A stretch of 64,000 bases of DNA from Rhizobium sp. SG_E_25_P2 (GCF_029892285.1 NZ_JARXVM010000001.1:62001-126000), one strand, 5' to 3'. Counted from the first letter of the stretch, positions 46,140-55,542 are shown. Notes: a model not told the origin generated them from the letters alone. A program made the numbers and translations.

Positions 46140-46844
46140 ATGAACGTCCGAACCTTTACCGCCGCCGCCATGGGCGTGGCGATGTCCGCATTCCTGACCG
46201 CCGGCGCGGCGCAGGCCTTCACCCTGTCGCAGAGCGCGACCCCGGCGCGGACCACCGGCGACGTGCAGCTTGTCGCGGTGCAGAAGCAGCCAGCGCAGAA
46301 ATTCCAGCGTCGCGTCGTCAAGCTCGACACCACGGAAAAGCCGGGCACGATCATTATCGACACCAACAACAAGTTCCTCTACCTCGTCGAAAGCAAGGGC
46401 AAGGCGACGCGCTACGGCATTGGCGTCGGCCGCGAAGGCTACGGCTGGTCGGGCGTGGTCAAGGTGCAGCGTAAGGCGGAATGGCCGCGCTGGGTGCCGC
46501 CGAAGGAAATGATCGCGCGCGAGCGCAAAAAGGGCCATATTCTCCCCGAATATCAGGACGGCGGCATCGACAATCCGCTCGGCGCTCGCGCCCTCTATCT
46601 CTACAAGGGCAAGTCGGACACCGGTTTCCGCATCCACGGCACCAACCAGCCCTGGACGATTGGCCTCAATATGTCGTCAGGCTGCATCCGCATGATGAAC
46701 AAGGATGTCGAACATCTCTATTCGCGCGCATCCATCGGCACGAAGGTCATCGTCGTCGGCCCCGGCAACAAGCAGGGCAAAGTGCAGTTCGCCGATAAGG
46801 GCGTCGATCATTTCCGCCAGCTCTTCGCAGCCTTCGGCGGCTGA
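46140..46844 (+). CDS. L,D-transpeptidase (YkuD domain), copy B
   Basis: The 234-aa protein has a signal peptide ending AGAAQA at about residue 26, and the YkuD motif HGTNQPWTIGLNMSSGCIRM with catalytic Cys182. It adds a C-terminal extension of about 30 residues beyond copy A. GGGGAA precedes the ATG. The two copies are clearly related in their catalytic domains (KPGTIIIDTNN in both), showing a tandem duplication, with diverged N-terminal linkers. A strong hairpin follows. Confidence 0.93.
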   Translation: MNVRTFTAAAMGVAMSAFLTAGAAQAFTLSQSATPARTTGDVQLVAVQKQPAQKFQRRVVKLDTTEKPGTIIIDTNNKFLYLVESKGKATRYGIGVGREGYGWSGVVKVQRKAEWPRWVPPKEMIARERKKGHILPEYQDGGIDNPLGARALYLYKGKSDTGFRIHGTNQPWTIGLNMSSGCIRMMNKDVEHLYSRASIGTKVIVVGPGNKQGKVQFADKGVDHFRQLFAAFGG

Positions 46845-46865
46845 TACGCGCGACGCGTCCGGATG

Positions 46866-46890
46866 ATCACGCGCGTCAGTCGCGCGTGAT
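46866..46890 (+). terminator. Perfect hairpin after second L,D-transpeptidase
   Basis: A 10-bp perfect stem (ATCACGCGCG with CGCGCGTGAT) has a 5-base loop, 21 bases after the stop codon. A T-containing stretch (ATTTTTA) follows 9 bases on. It probably ends the transcript. Confidence 0.75.
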
Positions 46891-46999
46891 GTTCGACAAT
46901 TTTTACGGAAACCCAGCTTGTTGTCGCAATCGTCTGTCACGAATCAGTCCTAGCCTCTTCGTCATGGGAAAGTGAAGCCGGGCAAAGCAGGGATTGGCG

Positions 47000-47665
47000 A
47001 TGGCGAACAAGACGATGATGGCGGTGATCGCAGTCGGCGCGACCGTAATGTCGGTTTCTCCGGCTTTGGCCGATCCTGTGATTTCTGTTTACGGCGGATT
47101 GCAGTCGGCGACCGACAGCGATGTCGACACCACCGACGGCGTGCATTTCTCGGCGGATTGGGAAGGAAAATCCTTTTCCAACCCGCCTTATTGGGGTGTG
47201 CGCGGCACTTACTGGCTCGACGATTTCGGTTATGATGCGTTCGGCGTCAGCCTCGATTACAGCCATACGAAAGTGTACGCCGGCAAATCGACCCTGCGCG
47301 ACGAAACGCCCGGCTGGACCCACCTCGAATTCACCGATGGCCTGAACCTGGTGACGCTGAACGCGCTTTATCGCTTTCAGGACAAAGGCCGCGCATGGAC
47401 GCCCTATATCGGTGCGGGCGCGGGCGTGAATATTCCGCATGTCGAGGTTATCAGGCCGTCCGGCAAGACATGGGATTACCAGCTTGGCGGCATGACGGCG
47501 CAGGCGCTGGCGGGAGTGGATTACAAGGTCACCGAGCGCATTTCCGTCTTCACGGAATACAAATTCGATTATTCGCATGTGGATGTCGACATCGATTCCG
47601 GCGCAGGTCTCAAAACCAACATTCTGAGCAACGCCGTCAATTTCGGCCTGTCCTATAGGTTCTGA
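47000..47665 (+). CDS. Outer-membrane beta-barrel protein, possibly LpxQ-like lipid A oxidase
   Basis: The 221-aa protein has a signal peptide ending SPALA before DPVISVYGG. The mature part alternates hydrophobic and polar residues in short strands and ends in Phe (LSYRF), as outer-membrane barrels do. The phrase WEGKSFSNPPYWGVRGTYWL recalls rhizobial lipid A oxidase LpxQ, which oxidises the proximal glucosamine of lipid A, but I cannot confirm this without comparison. The ATG at 47000 is preferred over the in-frame TTG at 46994 because AGGG lies upstream. Confidence 0.8.
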   Translation: MANKTMMAVIAVGATVMSVSPALADPVISVYGGLQSATDSDVDTTDGVHFSADWEGKSFSNPPYWGVRGTYWLDDFGYDAFGVSLDYSHTKVYAGKSTLRDETPGWTHLEFTDGLNLVTLNALYRFQDKGRAWTPYIGAGAGVNIPHVEVIRPSGKTWDYQLGGMTAQALAGVDYKVTERISVFTEYKFDYSHVDVDIDSGAGLKTNILSNAVNFGLSYRF

Positions 47666-47676
47666 CGGCGGCGCGC

Positions 47677-48975
47677 TCAGCCAAGGGCGGCGGGTTTTTC
47701 GCCGCCATAGGCCCAGTTCAACAGTTGCACCGTGTGGACAATAGGCGCGCCCGCGGCGTCGGCGATCTGGGTGATGCAGCCGAGATTGCCGGCGGCGATC
47801 ACATCAGGTTTCACCGCTTTGAGATTGCGAACCTTGCGCTCCTTCAGCGCGGAGGAGATCTCAGGCTGCAGCATGTTGTAGGTGCCGGCGGAGCCGCAGC
47901 AGAGATGCCCCTCGGCGGGATCGACAACGGTAAATCCTGCTTTACGCAGGAGGGACTTCGGCTGCAGCGTGATCTTCTGGCCATGTTGAAGCGAACAGGC
48001 GGCGTGATAGGCGACGCGGGTCCCCTGCTGTTCCAACTCCGGCAGGTCGAGGAGATCGAGCATCTCGGTCACATCGCGCGCGAGCGCCGCCACGCGGCTG
48101 GCCTTGGCGGCATAGACGGGATCGGATTTGAGCATATGGCCGTAATCCTTGATGGTCGTGCCGCAGCCCGAACCGGTGATCACGATCGCATCAAGGCCAT
48201 CGCCATCCATCTCGGCGATCCAGGCGTCGATATTGCGGCGAGCCGAGGCCAGCGCCGGCTCCTCATGGCCCATATGGTGGCGAAGCGAGCCGCAGCAGCC
48301 CTCCCCTTTCGGCAGCACGACCTCGACGCCGAAACGCGTCATCAGTTCGATCGCCGCCTTGTTGATCCCGGGATCCATCACGGATTGGACGCAGCCGGTC
48401 AAAAGCGCGACCCGCTTCCGCTTCTCGCCTTCAGCTGCAAATCGTCCAGGCACAGCATAAGGTGATGGCGCAGGAAGGCTTGCGGGCGCAAGATCGAGCA
48501 TTGCGCCGAAGGGGCGCAGGGCCGGAACGCGCTTCATCACGCCCGCAAAGGGCTTTGCCAGTTTCGCCGCCGTCATGGCGCTGCGGAACAATCTTGGCGA
48601 TGGCATCAGCCAGGCGAGAACCGCCCGTTGCAGGCGCGTCATCAGCGGGCGTCTATAGGTCTTTTCGACATGCACGCGGGCATGGTCGATGAGATGCATG
48701 TAATCCACGCCTGACGGACAGGTGGTGGTGCAGGCAAGACAAGAGAGACAGCGATCGACATGGGTCGCTACCGTCTCATCTGCCTGCCGGTCGTTCTCCA
48801 GCATGTCCTTGATCAGATAGATGCGCCCGCGCGGACTGTCGAGTTCGTTGCCGAGCGTTACATAGGTCGGACAGGTGGCGGTGCAGAAGCCGCAATGCAC
48901 GCATTTGCGCAGGATCGCCTCGGCCTCCGCCGTCTTGGGATCGGCGAGTTGGGCGAGAGAGAAATTAGTCTGCAT
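47677..48975 (-). CDS. glcF: Glycolate oxidase iron-sulfur subunit
   Basis: GlcF passes electrons from the flavin subunits of glycolate dehydrogenase to the membrane chain. The 432-aa protein has two ferredoxin-like clusters (CVHCGFCTATCP and CLSCLACTTTCPSG), then two CCG domains (GCVQSVMDPGIN, EGCCGSLRHH, and HLCCGSAGTYN). The start shares one base with the glcE stop. It is the last gene of glcD-glcE-glcF. Confidence 0.95.
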   Translation of the reverse strand: MQTNFSLAQLADPKTAEAEAILRKCVHCGFCTATCPTYVTLGNELDSPRGRIYLIKDMLENDRQADETVATHVDRCLSCLACTTTCPSGVDYMHLIDHARVHVEKTYRRPLMTRLQRAVLAWLMPSPRLFRSAMTAAKLAKPFAGVMKRVPALRPFGAMLDLAPASLPAPSPYAVPGRFAAEGEKRKRVALLTGCVQSVMDPGINKAAIELMTRFGVEVVLPKGEGCCGSLRHHMGHEEPALASARRNIDAWIAEMDGDGLDAIVITGSGCGTTIKDYGHMLKSDPVYAAKASRVAALARDVTEMLDLLDLPELEQQGTRVAYHAACSLQHGQKITLQPKSLLRKAGFTVVDPAEGHLCCGSAGTYNMLQPEISSALKERKVRNLKAVKPDVIAAGNLGCITQIADAAGAPIVHTVQLLNWAYGGEKPAALG

Positions 48976-50204
48976 CAGGCGGCCCTCGCGCTGGCGGCTG
49001 GGCCGGTCATGCGGCCGGGATTGAAGAGGCCCATGGGATCGAAGCTCGTCCGCACGCGCTCAGTGAGAGCGGCAAGCGCCGGCGGCTGCGGTTCGAAGAC
49101 CGGGATTGCGTCACGTTGAGAGGCTGTCGCCCGGACCAAAGTCGCATGCCCGCCGCCGACATGGCTAATGCCGGCGCGCAACAAATCCGCTTCGGGCTCG
49201 GCCTCCATTCTCAACCAGACAAGACCGCCCTGCCAATCGTAATAGCCATCGACGCCCGTTTGCATCCGCAGCATCGACAAGAGCTTTTCTCCGGCCATAG
49301 GCGCAACCGAGACTTTCCAGATCGGGCGCTCCAGGCCATCGGCATGAAAGGGCTTGATGTCACGGATTTCTCGCCAGAGGGCTTGGCTTTCCTCACGACC
49401 TAGTTCGGAAAGAGGACAGAGACGTTCGAAAGCAGCCTTGAGTTTCGCCATTCTCTCGGAAACCGAGAAAGCCAGCCCCTCGAGCCTGAGGGCCACCGCT
49501 GCGCCTTCCGGCAGCGCGCCAGTCAGAAATCTGCCCTTGCAGCTTTCCGGAAGGTAAGCGGCGCCTGAAATTTCGAGCGGCAGGGCCATGGCCTTTGCCA
49601 TCGCCGCGGAAGCAGCTTCATCGTCGAGTCCGGAGAGGATCAGACTCGCGCTCGTCTCGGGACGAGGCAACACTTTGAAGGTCAGTTCGGTCATCAGCCC
49701 GAGCGTGCCGAAGGCGCCGGCCATCAGTTTGACGAGATCAAGGCCGGTGACATTCTTCATCACCCGCCCGCCCGCCTGGACGATTTCGCCGCGGCCATTG
49801 ACGACGCGCAGCCCCAAAAGATGATCGCGCGCGGCGCCCGACTGGAATCGACGAGGACCCGAGAGATTGCAAGCGAACAGGCCGCCGATGGTCGGCTCGC
49901 CTGAAGACCCCAAAAGCGCCCGGTAATCCGGCGGCTCGAAGGCCAGCATCTGGCCTTTGTCCGCAAGCGCCGCCTCGATCTCCGCAAGCGGCGTTCCCGC
50001 CTTGGCGGTCATCACCATCTCGGCGGGATTGTAAGACAGAATGCCGGTCATGCCGCGCATGGAGAGCGTCGCGTCGGCTTGAACGCGATGGCCGATGCCG
50101 CGCTTGGTTCCGCCGCCGGTGATCTCCACTGTCGTCTTGCCGGCGAGGCAGGCGCGAACAGTCTCGACGCATTCGATTTCGTGGCGAGGTTCAAGGCGCG
50201 TCAT
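48975..50204 (-). CDS. glcE: Glycolate oxidase FAD-binding subunit
   Basis: GlcE is the second FAD subunit of glycolate dehydrogenase. The 409-aa protein has a PCMH-type FAD domain (TVEITGGGTKRGIGH, then GTPLAEIEAALADKG and LLGSSGEPTIGGLFACNLSGPRR in parts). The ATG at 50204 overlaps the glcD stop by 4 bp (ATGA); the open frame runs back to 50252 but is inside glcD. Confidence 0.94.
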   Translation of the reverse strand: MTRLEPRHEIECVETVRACLAGKTTVEITGGGTKRGIGHRVQADATLSMRGMTGILSYNPAEMVMTAKAGTPLAEIEAALADKGQMLAFEPPDYRALLGSSGEPTIGGLFACNLSGPRRFQSGAARDHLLGLRVVNGRGEIVQAGGRVMKNVTGLDLVKLMAGAFGTLGLMTELTFKVLPRPETSASLILSGLDDEAASAAMAKAMALPLEISGAAYLPESCKGRFLTGALPEGAAVALRLEGLAFSVSERMAKLKAAFERLCPLSELGREESQALWREIRDIKPFHADGLERPIWKVSVAPMAGEKLLSMLRMQTGVDGYYDWQGGLVWLRMEAEPEADLLRAGISHVGGGHATLVRATASQRDAIPVFEPQPPALAALTERVRTSFDPMGLFNPGRMTGPAASARAA

Positions 50205-51634
50205 CGCTGCCGTCCTTCGAGGGGAAACACTTTGGAGGGGTTCATCAGCCATTGCGGATCAAAGGCGTCGCGGGTGCGCATCTGCTGGACCAGATCGGCC
50301 TCTGCATATTGATGCCGCATCAGATCGCGCTTTTCGACGCCGACGCCATGCTCGCCAGTCAGGCAGCCGCCGTGATCAACGCAGAGGCGAAGAATGTCGT
50401 TGCCGGCGGCTTCGGCTTTGGCCGCCTCTTCGGGGTCGTTGATGTTGTAAAGGATCAGCGGATGCATGTTGCCGTCACCGGCATGGAAGACATTGGCGAC
50501 GCGCAGGCCATAGCGGGCGCAGATGTCATAGGTGCCCTTGAGCACATTGGTGAGTTCCGACAGCGGCACGGTGCCGTCCATGCAGATGTAATCGGCGATG
50601 CGGCCCGTGGCGCCGAAAGCGGATTTGCGGCCTTTCCAGATCGCCGCGGCCTCCATCGCCGATTGGCTCTCCTTGACGGTCTTGACGCCGTGGCGGCGGG
50701 CGATGTCTATGATGCTTTTCAGCATCGCATCCATCTCGGTCTCGGAGCCCTCGACCTCGACGATCAGCAGCGCATCGACATCCATGGGATAGCCGGCCTT
50801 AGCGAAAGCTTCGCAGATCTCGATCGCCGGCTTGTCCATGAATTCGATCGCGACGGGGATCACGCCCGCGCCGATGATGTCAGAGACGCAGGCCGTCGCC
50901 TCCTCCGCGCTCGGAAAGCCGAACAGCACCGGACGCGCGCCTTCCGGCTTGGCGAGCAGCCGCACCGTCGCTTCGGTAACGATGCCCAACTGCCCCTCGG
51001 AGCCGCAGACCAGGCCGATGAGATCGAGACCGCCCGCATCGAGCGCCTTGCCACCGAGTTCGATCACCGTTCCGTCGAACAGCACGACCCTGACGCCGAG
51101 GAGATTGTTGGTTGTCACGCCATATTTCAGGCAGTGGGCGCCGCCGGAATTCATGCCGATATTGCCGCCGATGGTGCAGGCGAGCTGCGAACTCGGATCG
51201 GGCGCATAAAAAAAGCCATCGCCGCCGACCGCATCGGAAATCGACAGATTGGTAACGCCGGCCTGCACGCGGGCGCAGCGATTGGGCAGATCCACCTCCA
51301 GAATGCGGTTCATGCGGGTGAGCGCGACGACCACCGCATCCTGCTGCGGAATGGCGCCGCCCGACAGCGAGGTTCCCGCCCCGCGCGGCACCACCGGCAC
51401 GGAATAGCGCGCGCAATATTTCATCAGCGCAGCGACATCTTCCGTGCTGCGCGGCAAGGCCACGGCAAGCGGCAGATTGCGGCAGGCGATGAAGCCGTCG
51501 GTCTCGAAGGGAGTCAGCTCGCGCGGATCGGAGAGGATGCAATCCTTGCCGATGAGATCCTTGAGGTCGGCGACGATCATGTCGCGTTTGGACAGCACCG
51601 CCGGATCCGGCGGCAGAAATGCGAGCGATGTCAT
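50201..51634 (-). CDS. glcD: Glycolate oxidase subunit GlcD (FAD-linked)
   Basis: GlcD oxidises glycolate (and D-lactate) to glyoxylate. The 477-aa protein has the FAD-binding PCMH domain with PRGAGTSLSGGA and a C-terminal FAD oxidase domain with HAGDGNMHPLILYN and GGCLTGEHGVGVEKRD. It is the first gene of the coupled glcD-glcE-glcF run and is divergent from a LysR gene. Confidence 0.95.
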   Translation of the reverse strand: MTSLAFLPPDPAVLSKRDMIVADLKDLIGKDCILSDPRELTPFETDGFIACRNLPLAVALPRSTEDVAALMKYCARYSVPVVPRGAGTSLSGGAIPQQDAVVVALTRMNRILEVDLPNRCARVQAGVTNLSISDAVGGDGFFYAPDPSSQLACTIGGNIGMNSGGAHCLKYGVTTNNLLGVRVVLFDGTVIELGGKALDAGGLDLIGLVCGSEGQLGIVTEATVRLLAKPEGARPVLFGFPSAEEATACVSDIIGAGVIPVAIEFMDKPAIEICEAFAKAGYPMDVDALLIVEVEGSETEMDAMLKSIIDIARRHGVKTVKESQSAMEAAAIWKGRKSAFGATGRIADYICMDGTVPLSELTNVLKGTYDICARYGLRVANVFHAGDGNMHPLILYNINDPEEAAKAEAAGNDILRLCVDHGGCLTGEHGVGVEKRDLMRHQYAEADLVQQMRTRDAFDPQWLMNPSKVFPLEGRQR

Positions 51635-51705
51635 GGTCAGACCTCCCCTTGTTGCGCCAGTGTCCCGATCCCATCGGGCGCGTCAACTGCTTCATCGTCG
51701 CAATC

Positions 51706-51720
51706 GACCAGACCTTGGTC
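51706..51720. promoter_or_regulatory. Dyad between glcD and divergent LysR gene
   Basis: GACCA-GACCT-TGGTC is a perfect 5-bp inverted repeat with 5-base spacer, 72 bases from the glcD start and 75 bases from the LysR start. It also overlaps TTGG-T-CCAA. It is a candidate LysR operator. Confidence 0.4.
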
Positions 51721-51794
51721 CAATCCACGACAATGCTCTCTTGCCTCAACGGGAAACAATCGGCTTAAACTATGGCCGACTTGGGGAGAATGTC

Positions 51795-52700
51795 ATGACC
51801 AATCTCGGCGATCTCGAAATCTTCACGCGCGTCGTCGCCTCTGGCTCGATGTCGGAGGCCGCCCGCGAGCTCGGATTGCAGACGCCTGTTATCTCCAAGC
51901 GCATCAAGCGGCTGGAAGAGCGGCTGGGGTCGCGGCTGTTTCATCGCACCACGCGTCAGATTTCACTGACCGAGGCAGGGGAAGGTTTTCATGAGCGGGT
52001 GCTTGCGGCGCTGGCCGGGCTGGAGGAGGCGGAGGCCTTTCTCGCCGGACGGTCGAGCGCCGTGACAGGACGTCTGCGCGTTTCTGCGCCGACGTCCTTC
52101 GGCCGCATGCATATCGCGCCTTATCTCACCCGCTTCTTCTCGCTCTATCCTGACGTCGAACTGCAACTGACGCTGACCGACGCCTTTCAGGATCTCGTCG
52201 CAGAAGGCTTCGATCTCGCTATCCGCATCGGCGAATTGCCGAGTTCGAGCCTGGTCGCCCGCAAGCTCGCGGCTGTCAGGCGCATCCTCTGCGCCACGCC
52301 AGACTATGTTGAGCGCCATGGGACGCCGGCGGCGATTGAGGATCTGGAACAGCATGTCTGTATTCCCGCCCACAACAATGCCTACTGGCATCTGAGCGGG
52401 CCGAATGGGCCTGTGGCGCTCAGGCCCGTCGGGCCTCTGTCCACCAATTCCAGCGAAGTGGTGCGCGAGGCGGTGCTGTCGGGTTTGGGCATCGCTTTTC
52501 GGTCCACCTGGGATGTCGGGCCCGATGTGCGCGCCGGCAGACTTGTTCAGGTCTTGCCGGATTGGGAGGGATCGTCGGATGTCGGCCTCTATGCGGTCTA
52601 TCCGTCACGCCAGCATCTGCCAGCCAAGGTGCGCGCTTTCATCGATTTCCTCGCGGATCTCTATGGCCCACAGCCTTACTGGGACAAATCCTCGCTATAG
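51795..52700 (+). CDS. LysR-family transcriptional regulator
   Basis: The 301-aa protein has a LysR DNA-binding domain (MTNLGDLEIFTRVVASGSMSEAARELG then SKRIKRLEERLGSRLF). The effector domain follows (RLRVSAPTSFGRMHIAPYL). The ATG at 51795 is preceded by GGGGAGAA. It is divergent from glcD, so it may regulate glycolate oxidation (inference). Its last 25 bases overlap the end of the convergent DUF6880 gene. Confidence 0.9.
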   Translation: MTNLGDLEIFTRVVASGSMSEAARELGLQTPVISKRIKRLEERLGSRLFHRTTRQISLTEAGEGFHERVLAALAGLEEAEAFLAGRSSAVTGRLRVSAPTSFGRMHIAPYLTRFFSLYPDVELQLTLTDAFQDLVAEGFDLAIRIGELPSSSLVARKLAAVRRILCATPDYVERHGTPAAIEDLEQHVCIPAHNNAYWHLSGPNGPVALRPVGPLSTNSSEVVREAVLSGLGIAFRSTWDVGPDVRAGRLVQVLPDWEGSSDVGLYAVYPSRQHLPAKVRAFIDFLADLYGPQPYWDKSSL

Positions 52701-54100
52701 AGTCGCGCATCGCTCAACAGGCGCCAATAGCCGTATTTGCGTGCGTGCTTGGTCTCCAGCGCATCCATGAAGTCGTCATGGCTGACAACCGGCGCATTCG
52801 CTGGAAGTTTCTCGTCGAATATATCGAGGCTCAGCGTCCACATCGCGGCGTCGGCATAAGAATCCATCAGCGAACGATCGAGCACGCTGGTGATGAGCGC
52901 CCGGTAGAGTATGGTGGCGGCCAGAGGCGAGCTTTCGCCCAGTTGTTCGGCGGCGGGTTCGAGCGCGCGTTCGCGACGCCCATCCCAGGCGCTCCTATGC
53001 CGCAGCACATGCTGTTCGGCGAGATCCATGCGCGGCCAATCGAGATAGAAGCGGAGCGCGTCATAGATGCGATCGCTGGACGCCACCAACTTCAGCGCCC
53101 TGTCCATTTCGTCGAATTCATCGAAATCGTCGAGCTTGGCGATGTGCCGGCGCAGCATGTCGGCGTCGAAGCTTTCGAGGAAGAATTTCCATCGCGCCTC
53201 GCGCGCTTCGTCCTTGCGCTTGAGGCCATCGAGAATGTCGGCTTCCAGCAGGCGAAGCTCCCGCAATTGATGATTGCCGGCCACCTGATGGAATTCGCCC
53301 TCGGCATAGATCAGCCTGGGACCCTTGATGATCTTGCGGGCCCAGGTCAGCGCCTCCTCGTGGCGCTTGGCCTCATGCAGCATCAGCGCGGTGCTGTAGG
53401 GGTCCTGATAGCGATCGGGTTTTATGGCCTCCAGCCGGATGTAATTGTCGGCGTCGCCACGAGCGCGATACAGCTGCTGCAACAGGCGCGGCAACATGAG
53501 GCCGGGCTCCTTGCCGGAAATCTCCTTGAGCAACACCTGCTCCCAGGCGTCGGATGCCGGTTGCGAAAGCCCCACCAGAATGGATTCGAACAGGCCGGCG
53601 CGCTCGTGATACCGGTCCCGCTTGCGCTCTCGCTCGATCAAGGGGACCAGAGCGATCTGGTCCTTCTCCGGCAGGTTAAGGACCAGATCGCGCGCCGCCG
53701 CCTCCGCTTCCGCAATGATCTTCATCAGCCGCGCGCTATCGGAACGGAGCCGACGCTCGATGCTTGTCCTCAAGCCCATAATTCGAAACATGCGCTCTGT
53801 CGCGGCCCTGGGATCGAGCGCGGCGAGTTCGGACTGGACGTTGCGGATGAGGCCGGCGATCTCGACCCCAAGATCCTTGGCGCGGGCGCTGTTGATCGAG
53901 GTCTTGGCCGTTTCCAGCGCCGTCAGGCGCTTGTCGATCAGCGCAGCGATTTCCTCTGGCCCCGACGTGCCGGCAAGCGCGGCCTGCAGCCGCGCCTTCA
54001 GCGCCTTGTTGGAGCCCGCTTCCTCCAGAAGAATATCAACGAGCTTGTCGAGGCCAAGGGACGAAAGGCCCTTCTTGTCCAGCTTCGCCTGTCGCGCCAT
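52676..54100 (-). CDS. DUF6880 family protein (hypothetical)
   Basis: The 474-aa protein is soluble and almost all alpha-helical. The N terminus (SSLGLDKLVDILLEEAGSNKALKARL) and the later tetratricopeptide-like helices (RQDPYSTALMLHEAKRHEEALTWARKII in parts) fit DUF6880, a family of unknown function. The N-terminal 60 residues may act as a separate helical domain. It is 9 bases downstream of the DUF3422 gene, so the two are likely co-transcribed. Confidence 0.75.
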   Translation of the reverse strand: MARQAKLDKKGLSSLGLDKLVDILLEEAGSNKALKARLQAALAGTSGPEEIAALIDKRLTALETAKTSINSARAKDLGVEIAGLIRNVQSELAALDPRAATERMFRIMGLRTSIERRLRSDSARLMKIIAEAEAAARDLVLNLPEKDQIALVPLIERERKRDRYHERAGLFESILVGLSQPASDAWEQVLLKEISGKEPGLMLPRLLQQLYRARGDADNYIRLEAIKPDRYQDPYSTALMLHEAKRHEEALTWARKIIKGPRLIYAEGEFHQVAGNHQLRELRLLEADILDGLKRKDEAREARWKFFLESFDADMLRRHIAKLDDFDEFDEMDRALKLVASSDRIYDALRFYLDWPRMDLAEQHVLRHRSAWDGRRERALEPAAEQLGESSPLAATILYRALITSVLDRSLMDSYADAAMWTLSLDIFDEKLPANAPVVSHDDFMDALETKHARKYGYWRLLSDARLYSEDLSQ

Positions 54101-54109
54101 GCATCTCGC

Positions 54110-55378
54110 CTATCCATCCCCGTGTTTCGATCGGATCCGCCGCACCACAAGCCAGACCGAGACGATGGCGACAGGGACGAACAACCCCGTCAGCACGCTC
54201 GCATCGATGGGCAGGAGATCATGCCCAAGCGCCTTGGCGACGTAACCGAAGAGACCGACGATATAATAGGAGATGGCCGCAACCGAAAGCCCTTCGACCG
54301 TCTGTTGCAGGCGCAGCTGCAATTCGGCGCGGCGGTTCATCGCTGACAGGAGATCGGCGTTCTGCCGTTCAAGCTCGACATCGATCCAGGAGCGCACGAG
54401 GCCGGTGGCGCGGGAGAGTTTGCGCGACAGGTTGGCCTGCCGCTCCTCCACAGACTGGCAGGTGCGCATGGCAGGCGCCAGGCGTCGCTCGAGAAAGAAG
54501 CCAAGCGTTTCAGAGCCCGGGGTCGCCGTTTCCGCCAGCATGCGGATACGTTCCTGCACGATGCCGTAATAGGCGCGCGACGCGCCGAAGCGATAGAGCG
54601 ACAGCGCCGCATTGGCCTCAAGGTCAGCAGCCAGCTTGGTGATTTCGCCCAGCGCGGCGTCTGAGCCTGCGCCTGCGCCCGATTTCATGGTCTGCGTAAC
54701 GGCGGTCAGTCCGTCCTCAATGCGGCGGATCTCCGGCGACAGCGTCTGGGCGAGCGGCAGGCCGAGCATGGCGAGCGTCCGGTATGTCTCGATGTCGAGA
54801 AGTCGCTGGGCGAGCGCGCCGACGCCAGCGCGGGTCAAGCCGCGATCGACGAGCAGGATCATCGTCAGGCCATCGCCGTTCTGGCGGAAATCGGTGTAGA
54901 TCGCCGCCTGCCCGGTCTTGACCTCGCTATGACAGAGGCTCGCGGGATCGAAACTGGCGATCGCCGCATCGGTCTCGGGTCCCTCCGAGCGGATCTCAAG
55001 CCGGATGCCGGAGATCAGCGAACCGGGCGGGCGAAAGCCGTCACCGAAGGGATGGCCGAGAATGTCGCCGCCGAACCTGTCCGGCAGCGGCCCATCCCAG
55101 AACCAGGTGGAAAATTCCGTATGCTGCTCCCAACGCAGCGTACCCGGCCCCCAGGGCATGGCGTGGTGACGCGCATCGCGACCGGGAGGCGTCAGTCCGC
55201 GCTGGCGTGAAAGATCCGCCATCACGGCGTGATCGACGCCCGAGCCGCCATCCAGCATGAAGGCCAGTTGCACGATGATGCGCGGCGACGGCACGAGCAC
55301 ATAGGGCCGGGCGTGAATCTCACCCAGAGCCCGCGCCCGGTCCGGCGCCTGTGGAAAGGTGAACGCCCCGCTGCCCAT
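54110..55378 (-). CDS. DUF3422 family membrane-anchored protein
   Basis: The 422-aa protein has a soluble N-terminal region starting ALGEIHARPY, which is a hallmark of DUF3422. A long helical stretch follows (about 230-350), and then two C-terminal hydrophobic segments (about 355-377 and 385-410). The family is confined to proteobacteria and has no known function. It is divergent from lldR. Confidence 0.88.
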   Translation of the reverse strand: MGSGAFTFPQAPDRARALGEIHARPYVLVPSPRIIVQLAFMLDGGSGVDHAVMADLSRQRGLTPPGRDARHHAMPWGPGTLRWEQHTEFSTWFWDGPLPDRFGGDILGHPFGDGFRPPGSLISGIRLEIRSEGPETDAAIASFDPASLCHSEVKTGQAAIYTDFRQNGDGLTMILLVDRGLTRAGVGALAQRLLDIETYRTLAMLGLPLAQTLSPEIRRIEDGLTAVTQTMKSGAGAGSDAALGEITKLAADLEANAALSLYRFGASRAYYGIVQERIRMLAETATPGSETLGFFLERRLAPAMRTCQSVEERQANLSRKLSRATGLVRSWIDVELERQNADLLSAMNRRAELQLRLQQTVEGLSVAAISYYIVGLFGYVAKALGHDLLPIDASVLTGLFVPVAIVSVWLVVRRIRSKHGDG

Positions 55379-55467
55379 CCTATGTCTCCCCTGCTGCTCT
55401 CATCCTTCCCCTGCCCTCATGCGCTTTGTCAATCGCGGCAGGCCCGCTGCGACAATCCGGCAGACGA

Positions 55468-55499
55468 CCACCTTTAAAGTGGATAATTAATTTGACCAC
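55468..55499. promoter_or_regulatory. Putative LldR operator upstream of lldR
   Basis: CCACCTTTAAAGTGG (55468-55482) is a near-perfect 15-bp inverted repeat with one mismatch, and a further CCAC lies at 55496-55499, so GTGG and CCAC also face each other across 13 bases. FadR-type GntR regulators bind short dyads of this general kind upstream of their own operons. The AT-rich centre (ATAATTAATTT) may be the promoter -10 area. Confidence 0.45.
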
Positions 55500-55542
55500 T
55501 CTTCAGAAAAGCTGCTAGGCCTGATGCATCTGAGGAATGAGC

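Noticed and set aside
50252-51994. 580-codon open frame antisense to glcD
   Set aside because: glcD has clear FAD oxidase motifs on the other strand; the antisense frame looks random.
52562-54346. 594-codon open frame antisense to the DUF6880 and DUF3422 genes
   Set aside because: It is a shadow of the high-GC coding strand with no family features and crosses a gene boundary.
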